A stretch of 64,000 bases of DNA from assembly GCF_024054035.1 (NCBI RefSeq), contig NZ_JAMXQU010000002.1:434001-498000 (forward strand). Reading direction: 5' to 3'. Within the stretch, counting starts at the first letter, position 1. Every line of letters begins with the position of its first letter. Below are positions 1-8,538 of this stretch, in pieces. The DNA is from Asaia lannensis NBRC 102526 (lineage in GTDB: Bacteria; Pseudomonadota; Alphaproteobacteria; Acetobacterales; Acetobacteraceae). The position numbers and the translations under genes are program-made. The notes beneath the pieces are model-generated. The model was not told where the DNA came from, made no database searches, and worked only from the letters and a program-made list of their open reading frames with translations.

Positions 1-1229
1 AATGCCATTTCCTCCGGGCCGTCGCACATCGCGTCCATCCAGCCCACTTCCGGCACATCGTAACGTTCGACTTCCTGCCCGTTGGCGGTGGTGAGACGGC
101 AATGCGGACCACGACGCAACCAGTAGAAAAATTCGATCTCGCGCCCCAGCATCGAGCACAAGGTCTGCTGATAGACTTCGACCCCGCCCCATGCAGCTTC
201 GTGAATGGTCGAATGCGTGCACATCAGAACGCGCAGACGACGGCGACGCGGGGCCAGTTCGGTCCCCGGACGGGTGCGTCCGAAATTGGCCTTGGTCACT
301 TCAGCCATATAGCGCAGGCGATGTTCGTAAAGATGGCCTTCCAGAACGGATCCCTGCCCGGCGAGCGCCGCATTGCGACGCAGCTCACGATCGCTCAGAA
401 GAGCGGCGACGGCACTGACGACACCATCGACATCCCGCGCAAGAAATGTACCTTCGATCTCGGCGAAATATTTGGTGTCCATGCTTTCAGGCGCTTCGAC
501 CACCTGCGCCGCACCGGCCAGGGCCAGTTCGTAGAAACGCGGCCCCGGCGCTGTCGCCTGACTGACATCGCCATGGCTGGCATAATCGCGGAACATGGTA
601 AGCGTCACGGCGCTGGCATTAGCGAAATCGATGAACGCCTCATGGCTCACAGGGCGCTGTATGGCCAGTTCTGCCAGATCGGCAGGAAGCGGCGGCAGAT
701 ATTCGTTACCCGGGCAGATCAGCTTGAGACGGGCCTTGGGGAAAGCTGCGATGATACGACGCAGCGTTTCAACACGATTGGGCCACATCGTGCCGGCAAA
801 GAAGATATCGTAATCGAGATCTTCGCTATCTTTCACGTCGCGCTGGTGGATCGTCCGGCTCGCCGCGAGCGGGAGGTAGAAACCCTTGCCACGATAATAT
901 TCGGCGCAGGACGGATCGTTAGTAAAGACGTAGTCGAAAAGGCTGGAATTATCGACATTGAAGTCACGCATGAACGGATCTTCGAACGTCCAGAGGATCA
1001 TCGTCTTGAAGGCGGGGCGTATACGGCGCATCAACTGCGTGTTGATGCGCTGACCATCGATGCAGATCAGCGTATCATGCTCACCTGAAGCCGCTGCTGC
1101 CGCAAGGGTCATGTTATCGGCAAGCAGAACCTGATCATGCCCGAACAGCGCGCGTGCAGCACGCTCAACCGCAAGCGTCAGATACGAATTCGGGTTATGG
1201 GTGTAGTTCGTATTGTAAATAACAGCCAT
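1..1229 (-). CDS. Glycosyltransferase, CgeB-like N-terminal part followed by a second GT domain (3' end outside window)
   Basis: The reading frame is open from an ATG at 1229 to the window edge (409 codons) with no stop, so the C-terminus is missing. Residues about 1-330 resemble the CgeB/DUF3880 family of GT-B glycosyltransferases: an N-terminal Rossmann-like half with WTFEDPF and FTNDPSCAEYY, then FFAGTMWPNR, and a C-terminal half with GPRFYELALAGA, the usual donor-binding region. After about residue 350 a new start-like segment RLRVLMCTHS...GGVEVYQQT resembles the N-terminus of a GT4 enzyme, which suggests a two-domain glycosyltransferase. A GGGAA-type ribosome site precedes the ATG. A role in cell-surface glycan synthesis is inferred from the family only. 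The neighbour is rpsA, with its own terminator between the two. Confidence 0.8.
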   Translation of the reverse strand, partial: MAVIYNTNYTHNPNSYLTLAVERAARALFGHDQVLLADNMTLAAAAASGEHDTLICIDGQRINTQLMRRIRPAFKTMILWTFEDPFMRDFNVDNSSLFDYVFTNDPSCAEYYRGKGFYLPLAASRTIHQRDVKDSEDLDYDIFFAGTMWPNRVETLRRIIAAFPKARLKLICPGNEYLPPLPADLAELAIQRPVSHEAFIDFANASAVTLTMFRDYASHGDVSQATAPGPRFYELALAGAAQVVEAPESMDTKYFAEIEGTFLARDVDGVVSAVAALLSDRELRRNAALAGQGSVLEGHLYEHRLRYMAEVTKANFGRTRPGTELAPRRRRLRVLMCTHSTIHEAAWGGVEVYQQTLCSMLGREIEFFYWLRRGPHCRLTTANGQEVERYDVPEVGWMDAMCDGPEEMA

Positions 1230-1360
1230 GAAGTTCCCGCCTGCGCATCTCACCAACAAACGGGCAACCCCCGTCCGTCCATTGATCTGCCTTTAGCCTA
1301 ATCGCCTGTCGGGAAAAAGTGTTCAGGTGTGATTTTATAATTAAGTTGAATGTCAATTTA

Positions 1361-1397
1361 ACAAGAAAAAATAAAAGGGCTGCCGAAGCAGCCCTTT
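1361..1397 (-). terminator. Rho-independent terminator of rpsA
   Basis: A perfect 10-bp stem (AAAGGGCTGC with GCAGCCCTTT) closes a TTCG tetraloop on the minus strand and is followed by a T-rich tract. It begins 28 bases after the rpsA stop codon. Confidence 0.9.
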
Positions 1398-1425
1398 CAT
1401 AGTGTTTCTACGTTTTAACCGCAGA

Positions 1426-3120
1426 TTACACTTCGGTATTACGACGACGAATGGCAGCGCCGAGGATGTCACCGAGCGATGCACCGCTATCGGACGAACC
1501 GTATTCGTTGATAGCAGCCTTGTCTTCCTCGACCTCACGGCCGCGGATGGTCAGAGCCAGCTTGCGCGAAGCACGATCGACGGAAACGACCTTCGCATCC
1601 ACCTTTTCGCCGACCGCGAAGCGCTCGGGGCGCTGCTCGGCCTTGTCACGAGCCAGTTCGGCACGACGGATGAAGCCGGTCAGGACGTCGTCCACCTTCA
1701 CTTCGATGCCGTTGGTCTGAACCGAGGTCACGAGGCAGGTCACGATGTCGCCCTTGTGAACGCGCGACAGGGTATCGGCTGCAGGATCTTCCTGAAGCTG
1801 CTTGATACCGAGCGAGATGCGCTCCTTCTCGGGATCCACATCGAGCACCTTGGCCTGAACGACCTGACCCTTCTCGAACTTCGCCATGGCTGCTTCGCCA
1901 GCTTCGTCCCAGGAAAGATCGGACATGTGCACCATGCCGTCGATATCGGCAGAGAGACCCACGAACAGACCGAACTCGGTGATGTTGCGGATTTCACCTT
2001 CGATGGTCGAACCGACCTTGTGCTCTTCGGCGAACTGCTCCCAGGGGTTGCGCTGAACCTGCTTCAGGCCGAGCGAGATACGACGCTTGGCGCTGTCCAC
2101 GTCGAGAACCATGACGTCGACTTCCTGCGAGGTCGCAACAAGCTTGCCCGGATGGACGTTCTTCTTCGTCCAGGACATCTCGGAAACGTGCACCAGACCT
2201 TCAACGCCGGGCTCGAGCTCAACGAATGCACCGTAATCGGTGATGTTCGTGACGCGACCGGAGTAGCGGGCACCCGGCGGATACTTGATCGCCACGTTCT
2301 CCCACGGATCAGCTTCAAGCTGCTTCATGCCCAGCGAGATACGCTGCGTGTCGGAGTTGAAGCGGATGACCTGAACGCGAACCGGCATGCCGATCTGCAG
2401 GGCTTCGGACGGGTGGTTGATACGCTTCCAGGCAATGTCGGTGACATGCAGGAGGCCATCGACACCGCCGAGATCGACGAACGCACCGTAATCGGTGATG
2501 TTCTTGACCACGCCGTCGAGGATCATGCCTTCCTTCAGGCCCTGGATCAGCTCGGAGCGCTGCTCTGCACGGGTCTCTTCAAGAACGGCACGACGCGAGA
2601 CAACGATATTGCCACGGGCGCGATCCATCTTGAGGATCTGGAAAGGCTGGGGCTGACCCATGAGCGGCGCGACATCGCGTACGGGGCGGATATCGACCTG
2701 GCTGCCCGGAAGGAACGCCATGGCGCCGCCCAGATCAACCGTGAAGCCGCCCTTGACGCGACCGTAGATCGTGCCGTTGACGCGCTGGTTGTTCGCGAAT
2801 GCACGCTCGAGCGAGGTCCATGCCTCTTCACGACGGGCCTTCTCGCGCGACAGCACGATGGAGCCGTCACGGTCTTCGTAGCGCTCGACATAAAGCTCGA
2901 TCACGTCGCCCGGACGCACGTCAGGCGCAGTGCCCGGCGGTCCGAATTCCTTGAGCGACACGCGACCTTCGCTCTTGAGGCCGACATCGACAATAGCATA
3001 CTCGTCCGTCAGACGGATAACGCGACCGGTGACAACCGAGCCGTCAAAGCCCGTGTCTTGGCCGAGGGTCTCGTCGAGAAGAGCAGCAAAGTCTTCGACG
3101 GTGTTGGTGGCTGAAGCCAT
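1426..3120 (-). CDS. rpsA: 30S ribosomal protein S1
   Basis: 564-residue ribosomal protein S1, which binds mRNA on the 30S subunit and helps initiation on structured or weak leaders. Six S1 (OB-fold) repeats are visible, beginning near residues 20, 105, 190, 275, 362 and 449; repeats 3-5 carry the classic ITDYGAFV or ITEFGLFV motifs. The start at MASATNTVEDF was chosen over a frame extension of 19 codons because S1 homologues begin there. It lies downstream of aroA-cmk as in many proteobacteria, separated from cmk by a 380-base leader, and ends in a strong terminator. ihfB, which often follows rpsA, is not present here. Confidence 0.97.
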   Translation of the reverse strand: MASATNTVEDFAALLDETLGQDTGFDGSVVTGRVIRLTDEYAIVDVGLKSEGRVSLKEFGPPGTAPDVRPGDVIELYVERYEDRDGSIVLSREKARREEAWTSLERAFANNQRVNGTIYGRVKGGFTVDLGGAMAFLPGSQVDIRPVRDVAPLMGQPQPFQILKMDRARGNIVVSRRAVLEETRAEQRSELIQGLKEGMILDGVVKNITDYGAFVDLGGVDGLLHVTDIAWKRINHPSEALQIGMPVRVQVIRFNSDTQRISLGMKQLEADPWENVAIKYPPGARYSGRVTNITDYGAFVELEPGVEGLVHVSEMSWTKKNVHPGKLVATSQEVDVMVLDVDSAKRRISLGLKQVQRNPWEQFAEEHKVGSTIEGEIRNITEFGLFVGLSADIDGMVHMSDLSWDEAGEAAMAKFEKGQVVQAKVLDVDPEKERISLGIKQLQEDPAADTLSRVHKGDIVTCLVTSVQTNGIEVKVDDVLTGFIRRAELARDKAEQRPERFAVGEKVDAKVVSVDRASRKLALTIRGREVEEDKAAINEYGSSDSGASLGDILGAAIRRRNTEV

Positions 3121-3500
3121 GTGTTTTCGTAATCCTGGGCCGATCGTTAAGATCGGGCCAATGTCTGCGCCCGGCATTCTGTCCGGACGGCTTGCTCATG
3201 ATCTCTGGCCACCCATGAGCCTTCAAGGGAAATGCACCCGCAAAAAGCAGGCAAGCGGACAGCGCAGGTGGCATTGCGCTGCCCGTGGTCAGACACCCGT
3301 GGCGGGGTCATTGTCAACAAAAACCTGAGTTTCCGGACGATTTTCCGCAGTGGAGTCGCGGCTGAGGCCCTGAGACAGGATGCATTCCTCTGCAATGGAA
3401 AGGGTGCCGCTGTGTAAGGTGCGCCCCGTCGAGCCGGGAAAGCCCTTCCCTGACGCGCAGGACTCCAGGTTGCTTACGAAGCTGCGCGCCAGCCATGCGT
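3121..3500 (-). promoter_or_regulatory. rpsA leader and promoter region
   Basis: 380 bases without a gene. A perfect minus-strand TTGACA lies at 3312-3317. Seventeen bases further on is only a weak minus-10 candidate (GTCTGA, 3289-3294), so the promoter is suggested but not certain. The long leader fits separate expression of rpsA from the aroA-cmk message; in E. coli rpsA translation is autoregulated through its leader, but no specific fold was established here. Confidence 0.4.
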
Positions 3501-4133
3501 TCAGGACGGGAAACGGACCCTGACAACAGACAGCGCATAAGCCAGCACCGCTTCTGCGTCCATGCTGTCCGTTTCGACCAGAACAGCATCCTCGGCTTGG
3601 CGCAAGGGAGAGACAGCACGCTCGGCATCCTTGCGGTCTCTCGCCTCGATCTCTGCTGTCAGGGCGGCAAGCACTGCCTTGTCGCAGGCTTCACTGCCGT
3701 TGAGCTGCTGATAGCGACGCAGCGCACGCACACCCGCGCTGGCCGTAACGAAGAATTTGATATCGGCATCGGGGAAAACCACGGTGCCGATATCGCGCCC
3801 GTCGATTACTGCACCGCTTGCCGTCGCAAATTCACGCTGGCGCTTTAGCAAGGCGGAACGCACGGGGGGCTGGGTCGCGATCGAACTTGCCCCGCGATCG
3901 ATTTCCGGCACACGCAGATCGTCGCGCAGCAGATCTTCCGGCTGGAGCGCCTGCGCTGTCTGTTCGCCGTCATCGCATGCCGGATCGAGACCGGACAGGA
4001 TCATCTGTCGCGCGACGGCACGATAGAGCAGACCGGTATCCAGATGAGGCAGGCCCAAAGCCGCGGCCAGCGATTTCGCAAGAGTTCCCTTACCCGCAGC
4101 AGCAGGCCCATCAACCGCAATGATAAGGCGCAT
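3501..4133 (-). CDS. cmk: Cytidylate kinase
   Basis: 210 residues. Phosphorylates CMP/dCMP to the diphosphates using ATP. The P-loop GPAAAGKGT sits at residues 9-17, followed by HLDTGLLYRAVA, the nucleotide-binding DGRDIGTVVFPDA segment and the lid-region RKDAERAVSPL motif, all typical of bacterial Cmk of about 220 residues. Its ATG overlaps the TGA of aroA by one base (TGATG), so translation is probably coupled. Confidence 0.96.
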   Translation of the reverse strand: MRLIIAVDGPAAAGKGTLAKSLAAALGLPHLDTGLLYRAVARQMILSGLDPACDDGEQTAQALQPEDLLRDDLRVPEIDRGASSIATQPPVRSALLKRQREFATASGAVIDGRDIGTVVFPDADIKFFVTASAGVRALRRYQQLNGSEACDKAVLAALTAEIEARDRKDAERAVSPLRQAEDAVLVETDSMDAEAVLAYALSVVRVRFPS

Positions 4134-5488
4134 CAGAGCGCTGCCCCGAGTGCAGCCATCAGGGAAACGAAACCCGGAAAGCTCGTATTGATGAAGCCCG
4201 TATCGTCTACCATCACCGGCTTCTCAGCGGCGAGACCGAACACGATGGCACTCATGGCAAGACGATGATCCATTTTCGTTTCGACAAGGCCGCCACCGAG
4301 CCCCTCGGCGCTCCCCCTGCCCTCGATGATCATATCGTCGCCCTCAACGCGCACCTTTGCACCATTCGCCTTGAGCAGCGCAACCGTGGCGGAAAGACGG
4401 TCGCTCTCCTTGACGCGAAGCTCTTCCAGGCCGCGCAGACGCGAGGTACCGTTTGCAAAGGCGCAGGCGACAGCCAGAACGGGATATTCATCGATCATGG
4501 ATGGCGCGCGATTGGCTGGCACATCCACACCGTGCAGCGCACTGGCACGCACGATGAGATCGCCCACGGGTTCGCCGCCCTCGACACGTTCGTTCTCGAT
4601 TTCGAGCGAGGCGCCCATTTCGCGCAGGGTCGTGAACAGGCCCGTACGCAAGGGGTTCAGACCGATACCCGGCAGACGTACCTCCGACCCTGGCACCAGG
4701 CAGGCGGCCACGATGGGAAAGGCTGCCGATGAAGGATCGGCGGGCACAACGACATCGCGTGCTGTGAGACGCGCAGGCCCCTGAAGCGTAATGACGCGTC
4801 CGCCATTAGGTGTCAGGCCGACATCGACCTCGACACCGAAATGACACAGCATGTTTTCGGTATGGTCGCGCGTCGCAACAGGCTCTTCCACCTTCGTCTT
4901 GCCCTGCGCGTTGAGACCGGCAAGCAGTATGGCGGATTTGACCTGCGCCGAAGCGACGGGGAGGCAATAGCTGATAGGGGTAGCCTCGCCTGTGCCGATA
5001 ATCGCCATGGGGAGCTTTTCGCCATGGCGCGTTGCGTAGACCGAACCGTTGGCTGAGAGCGGCTGTGTCACGCGACGCATGGGGCGGCCGCGCAGACTGG
5101 CATCGCCCGTCATGAAACTCGTGATCGGATGGCTCGACAGAATACCAGACAGCAGACGGGCAGCCGTACCCGAATTGCCCATATCCAGAACATCGGCAGG
5201 TTCGTCGAGCGCACCCACGCCCTTGCCCTCGATCACCCAACGCTCTGCCTCACGGACGATGGTTGCGCCGAGTGCGCGCATGGCATCGGCTGTGCGCAGC
5301 ACGTCCTCGCCTTCCAGGAGACCGGTCACAACGGTACGCCCCTTGGCGAGAGATGCCAGCATCAGGGCGCGATGACTGATCGACTTGTCGCCGGGGACAC
5401 GAATCGAACCCCGTAGCGGGCCGGGATTACGCGCTACGGAAAGAGGAATGACGGGGGCAGAAGGATGATGTTCCATGATAGCGTTCAT
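4133..5488 (-). CDS. aroA: 3-phosphoshikimate 1-carboxyvinyltransferase (EPSP synthase)
   Basis: 451 residues. Transfers enolpyruvyl from PEP to shikimate-3-phosphate in aromatic amino acid synthesis. Substrate motifs seen are PGDKSISHRALML (residues about 32-44), LLEGEDVLRTADAM, RPMRRVTQPL, SAQVKSAILLAGL, DPSSAAFP, and EELRVKESDRL near the C-terminus. The pattern LLEGEDV and RPM..V is like class II enzymes such as CP4, yet the PEP-site loop reads GNSGTA, with glycine where CP4 has alanine. First gene of the aroA-cmk pair; a second ATG four codons in is an alternative start. Confidence 0.96.
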   Translation of the reverse strand: MNAIMEHHPSAPVIPLSVARNPGPLRGSIRVPGDKSISHRALMLASLAKGRTVVTGLLEGEDVLRTADAMRALGATIVREAERWVIEGKGVGALDEPADVLDMGNSGTAARLLSGILSSHPITSFMTGDASLRGRPMRRVTQPLSANGSVYATRHGEKLPMAIIGTGEATPISYCLPVASAQVKSAILLAGLNAQGKTKVEEPVATRDHTENMLCHFGVEVDVGLTPNGGRVITLQGPARLTARDVVVPADPSSAAFPIVAACLVPGSEVRLPGIGLNPLRTGLFTTLREMGASLEIENERVEGGEPVGDLIVRASALHGVDVPANRAPSMIDEYPVLAVACAFANGTSRLRGLEELRVKESDRLSATVALLKANGAKVRVEGDDMIIEGRGSAEGLGGGLVETKMDHRLAMSAIVFGLAAEKPVMVDDTGFINTSFPGFVSLMAALGAAL

Positions 5489-5657
5489 TCCGATGCAAGC
5501 CCCTTCCTGTCAATCGCCATGCCCTGATTCCTGTCGGGTTTTAACATCAAATCCAATGCTTGCATTTGACATTGCTGGCACAAGCTGGCATGGCCCCGTG
5601 CTTCGCGGCGCAAGCCGTTTTCCTTTTCAACCGGTTCAGGATCGACAGGTAGTCATC

Positions 5658-5984
5658 ATGGCAAAACCAGAACTCGGTCTGAAGCGCGTCTGCGTCTCGT
5701 GTGGTGCGCGTTTCTACGACCTGAATCGCGTCCCCGCGATTTGCCCGAAATGCGGCGCAGAACAGCCCAGCGATCTGCCCCAGCCCAAGCGCGGTGGGGA
5801 TATCCCCGCCGATCAGACCAAGAAAGATCCCAAGAACGACGAAGACGATATCGACGTCGATCTCGATACGGATGATGATGGCGATGACGACGTCATGGAA
5901 GATACATCCGATCTGGATGACGATGACGACGATCTCGGTGCAGAAATCGAAGTCAGCACCGATAACGACGACAACGAGAATTGA
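5658..5984 (+). CDS. TIGR02300 (FYDLN acid) family protein
   Basis: 108-residue protein of an alphaproteobacterial family of unknown function. Residues 1-35 form a small zinc-ribbon-like head with CVSC and CPKC pairs around the family hallmark FYDLN; the C-terminal half is an Asp/Glu-rich acidic tail with little other complexity. The ATG at 5658 was preferred to an upstream in-frame extension because family members start MAKPELG. It is divergent from aroA and followed at once by a terminator hairpin that also lies inside the next gene. Confidence 0.9.
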   Translation: MAKPELGLKRVCVSCGARFYDLNRVPAICPKCGAEQPSDLPQPKRGGDIPADQTKKDPKNDEDDIDVDLDTDDDGDDDVMEDTSDLDDDDDDLGAEIEVSTDNDDNEN

Positions 5985-6577
5985 TTACCCTGAGAAAAGC
6001 CGGTCTGACCGGCTTTTTTCTTTTGAGCATGGCCCCTTCTTTTGCAATGGCAGAAACCGCTGCTCATTTGAATCTTGCATTGCGCGCGGAGCCCAGCGCA
6101 ACGCGGGTGCTCCAGGCTTATTGCCAGCGCATCGCCCCCGGCGTGGCCATCACCGCCATTTCACTTCCGACAGATGACAGACCCGCGCCTGCCCTGTTGC
6201 ATGCGCGTTTCGCACTCGCTCCCGGCGAGACGATACGTACACGTCACGTCAGCCTGCGCTGCGGAACGCTCGTCCTCTCGGATGCGTGGAACTGGTATAT
6301 TCCCGAGCGGCTGACACCCGAAATGAACCGGGAGCTCGGTACGAGCACCACACCTTTCGGCCGCGTGGTCGCGGCACTGCGTTTCCACAGGGAACATATC
6401 AGCAGCGAAACCACGTCTCTGCCCGCCGGCATCCTGTTGCGCAACACCGCCATGCTCAGGCGCGGCCGGGACAACCTTCCGTTTTCACTGGTTGTCGAGA
6501 ATTATCTGACGCAGGGCTTTTCCGCTTTTCAAGCTCCGACGACAACGAACGTACCGCGAGGCGACGAAACGCCATAA
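5981..6577 (+). CDS. Predicted exported protein of unknown function
   Basis: 198 residues if it starts at the TTG at 5981, which overlaps the previous stop (TTGA). From that start the first ~24 residues form a convincing signal peptide: basic LRKAG, hydrophobic LTGFFLLSMAPSF, then AMA before ET. An ATG at 6029 would leave only a truncated signal. Two cysteines (YCQRI and LRCGT) could form a disulfide in the periplasm. No known domain was recognised. The terminator inside the first codons implies expression only by readthrough or from another promoter. It converges on the glycosyltransferase gene at 6605. Confidence 0.65.
   Translation: MITLRKAGLTGFFLLSMAPSFAMAETAAHLNLALRAEPSATRVLQAYCQRIAPGVAITAISLPTDDRPAPALLHARFALAPGETIRTRHVSLRCGTLVLSDAWNWYIPERLTPEMNRELGTSTTPFGRVVAALRFHREHISSETTSLPAGILLRNTAMLRRGRDNLPFSLVVENYLTQGFSAFQAPTTTNVPRGDETP
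5996..6021 (+). terminator. Terminator hairpin overlapping the next coding sequence
   Basis: AAGCCGG and CCGGCTT flank TCTGA and are followed by TTTTTTCTTTT. This is a standard intrinsic terminator for the FYDLN gene, twelve bases after its stop, but it also encodes part of the signal peptide of the following reading frame. Confidence 0.75.
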
Positions 6578-6604
6578 AGCCCCTCGCCTCCCGGGCAGCA
6601 AAGA

Positions 6605-8509
6605 TCAGTCCGGATTGTGATCGGCTGCATCGACGCCCCGTGCCTCGCGCCAGAGATCCACGAGGGCACACCACCTTGCACGCGTCTCCGGGGCAATACG
6701 GTCGTCTTCCTTCATGATGGCTGCACTCTGCTCCACGAATGCGACCGACTGTCTGGCGAATTGCGCCTCGATGTTTCTCTGAGCCTCCGAAACGCCGGGA
6801 AGGCGCAGGAGACGACGCATGCCGCGCCTGATGTCCTCGGCAATCGGCAGGGCCGGCTTCGGTCCGCCGGCGTCGAAGCGGCTTGTGAACAGCTCGAAAA
6901 TCCCGGGATTGTTGTAACGAAAATGCTTGGTCGTCAGGACGCCATTTCCATCGTTCTCGCCACGCGCGAATTTCCAGACATATTCCTCTAGCGAGCGCAC
7001 GTGATAATGGCAGACAACCGCATTGACCGTCGCCCGCGTCGCGAAATTGATGTCATGGGTTCCCAGATCGCCCTCCCGATGCGCTTCTCCATCGATCGTC
7101 AGAAACGGGATTGTCTGACGCTGTATCGAAACCGGATGATGCGCCGCGGAGCCGGAAAACAGTCCTGTGCGAAAGACGCTTTTGATAAGGGGATGGCGTT
7201 CGGTCTCGACGAAACGCTCGGATGACAGACCCGGCGTCCAGGTAAGATGACCGCTTGAATTGAAGACACGCCACGACATGGCCACAGCGTCGGCCCCTTC
7301 CTGCTCACGCGCGTCGAGAAGCGGCGGCAGGCGATAATCCACATGGGGCCCGGGCAGAACCATTTCATCGAGATCGACAACCAGACACCAGCGATAGTCG
7401 AGCAGTTCGGGTACAACCGTCAGCGCGTGATAATAAGCCTTGTCCTGCATATTGATGCGCGCAGGCGAATCCCCGCTATTATCGATCCAGACGATCTCGC
7501 CAGCCTCGGCAAGACGACGCAGGAGGACGTCCGATCCGTCCGTCAGGTCATTCGTATAGATAAAGAACTGCTCGACGCCGATACGCCTGTGATGCGCGAT
7601 CCACTCGAGCAGATACAACCCTTCATCCCGCGCGGTGGCCAGCAACGCAAGATTGCGACGCGGCACGACGGCACGACGGGCCTCTTCAAGCAGGCGTGCC
7701 CCCCTGTGATAGGATGTGCCTGCCACGCGCTGTGCCGACAGACCCATGAAATCGTAATTCGGCCCCGCACGCAGGATCGAGCGGGTTTTTCCGCTTTTCC
7801 AGTCATGCAGATCCTGCAACGCGTCTGCGACCCACTGCCCTTGTGGAAGCGTGGCGAGCAGACGTGAAACATCGCGCGTAGCCAGATCATGACCGTCACG
7901 CAGATCGGCAACAAAAAGACCGATGAATTCAGACCGTATACGGGGATGAAGAATCGTCAGAACGATTTCGAGCAGATCGGGCTGAAAGGCAGTCGGGCAA
8001 TCGAGAAGCGCCGCCAGAACCGCGCGTGCATCGTGGCGCGCAGACAGGACCGCTGCAAACTGCTCGGCGAAATCGCTGAGAAGAAGAGGTGGCGAGTTCC
8101 GGAGCGGTTCAAAATCGAACAACTCCCAGTCCGAAATCGCCTTCCTGTCCTGCAGCACGCGACCCGTATCGACCTCAGCAGTCAGAAATGCAGCACTGCC
8201 ATATGGTTTAAGGGCACGACGTCCGGCCTGCATATCGATCGATGCAAGTGGAAAAAAACCGGGAGACCATGTTTCGGCCTGCGCCATATCCTCAGGCCAG
8301 TCTCCCCGGCTCGACACAAGCAACGCGAATTCGGGCAGGAGCGACCATGTCAGAACAAAGGTTTCATGCCGAACAGCCGATGCAGGGCGATGGGAAATTT
8401 CTCTCGAGACCGGATCGAAATCCAGATAGGTCTGATGATCGGATCGTATTCTGGCAACCAGACAGGTCGTACGCTCTCCATTGGCCAGACGGCAAGTCAG
8501 TGGTGTCAT
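6605..8509 (-). CDS. Glycosyltransferase family 2/92-like protein
   Basis: About 634 residues. The centre (roughly residues 285-520) matches the Glyco_tranf_2_4/GT92 pattern: RRNLALLATARDEG, EWIAHHRRIGVEQFFIYTND, and the metal-binding-like VVDLDEMVLP, followed by a segment with WRVFNSSG and CHYHVRS. The N-terminal ~270 residues have no recognised fold. The likely start is the ATG at 8509; a GTG four codons upstream lies only one base from the AAAGAGG ribosome site. It is the last gene of the dnaX operon, 29 bases after the SDR gene. Acceptor and product are unknown; surface polysaccharide decoration is a guess. Confidence 0.8.
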   Translation of the reverse strand: MTPLTCRLANGERTTCLVARIRSDHQTYLDFDPVSREISHRPASAVRHETFVLTWSLLPEFALLVSSRGDWPEDMAQAETWSPGFFPLASIDMQAGRRALKPYGSAAFLTAEVDTGRVLQDRKAISDWELFDFEPLRNSPPLLLSDFAEQFAAVLSARHDARAVLAALLDCPTAFQPDLLEIVLTILHPRIRSEFIGLFVADLRDGHDLATRDVSRLLATLPQGQWVADALQDLHDWKSGKTRSILRAGPNYDFMGLSAQRVAGTSYHRGARLLEEARRAVVPRRNLALLATARDEGLYLLEWIAHHRRIGVEQFFIYTNDLTDGSDVLLRRLAEAGEIVWIDNSGDSPARINMQDKAYYHALTVVPELLDYRWCLVVDLDEMVLPGPHVDYRLPPLLDAREQEGADAVAMSWRVFNSSGHLTWTPGLSSERFVETERHPLIKSVFRTGLFSGSAAHHPVSIQRQTIPFLTIDGEAHREGDLGTHDINFATRATVNAVVCHYHVRSLEEYVWKFARGENDGNGVLTTKHFRYNNPGIFELFTSRFDAGGPKPALPIAEDIRRGMRRLLRLPGVSEAQRNIEAQFARQSVAFVEQSAAIMKEDDRIAPETRARWCALVDLWREARGVDAADHNPD

Positions 8510-8538
8510 GGGGAGATACACGCCTCTTTATTCTGATG

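Noticed and set aside
102-1088. A 328-codon plus-strand frame opposite the first glycosyltransferase
   Set aside because: The minus-strand frame over the same bases reads as a glycosyltransferase from a good start to the edge, whereas the plus-strand protein has no motif and is His/Arg/Ile-rich, typical of a shadow.
1402-3114. 570-codon plus-strand frame over rpsA
   Set aside because: Antisense shadow; the minus strand encodes six clear S1 domains.
5572-5587. Possible sigma-54 promoter (TGGCAC...TGGC) upstream of the FYDLN gene
   Set aside because: Spacing and the GC element at -12 deviate by one base each; no activator or enhancer is apparent.
5985-6000. TPP-riboswitch-like CCCTGAGA
   Set aside because: Isolated eight-base match without the rest of the aptamer; it belongs to the terminator and gene junction.
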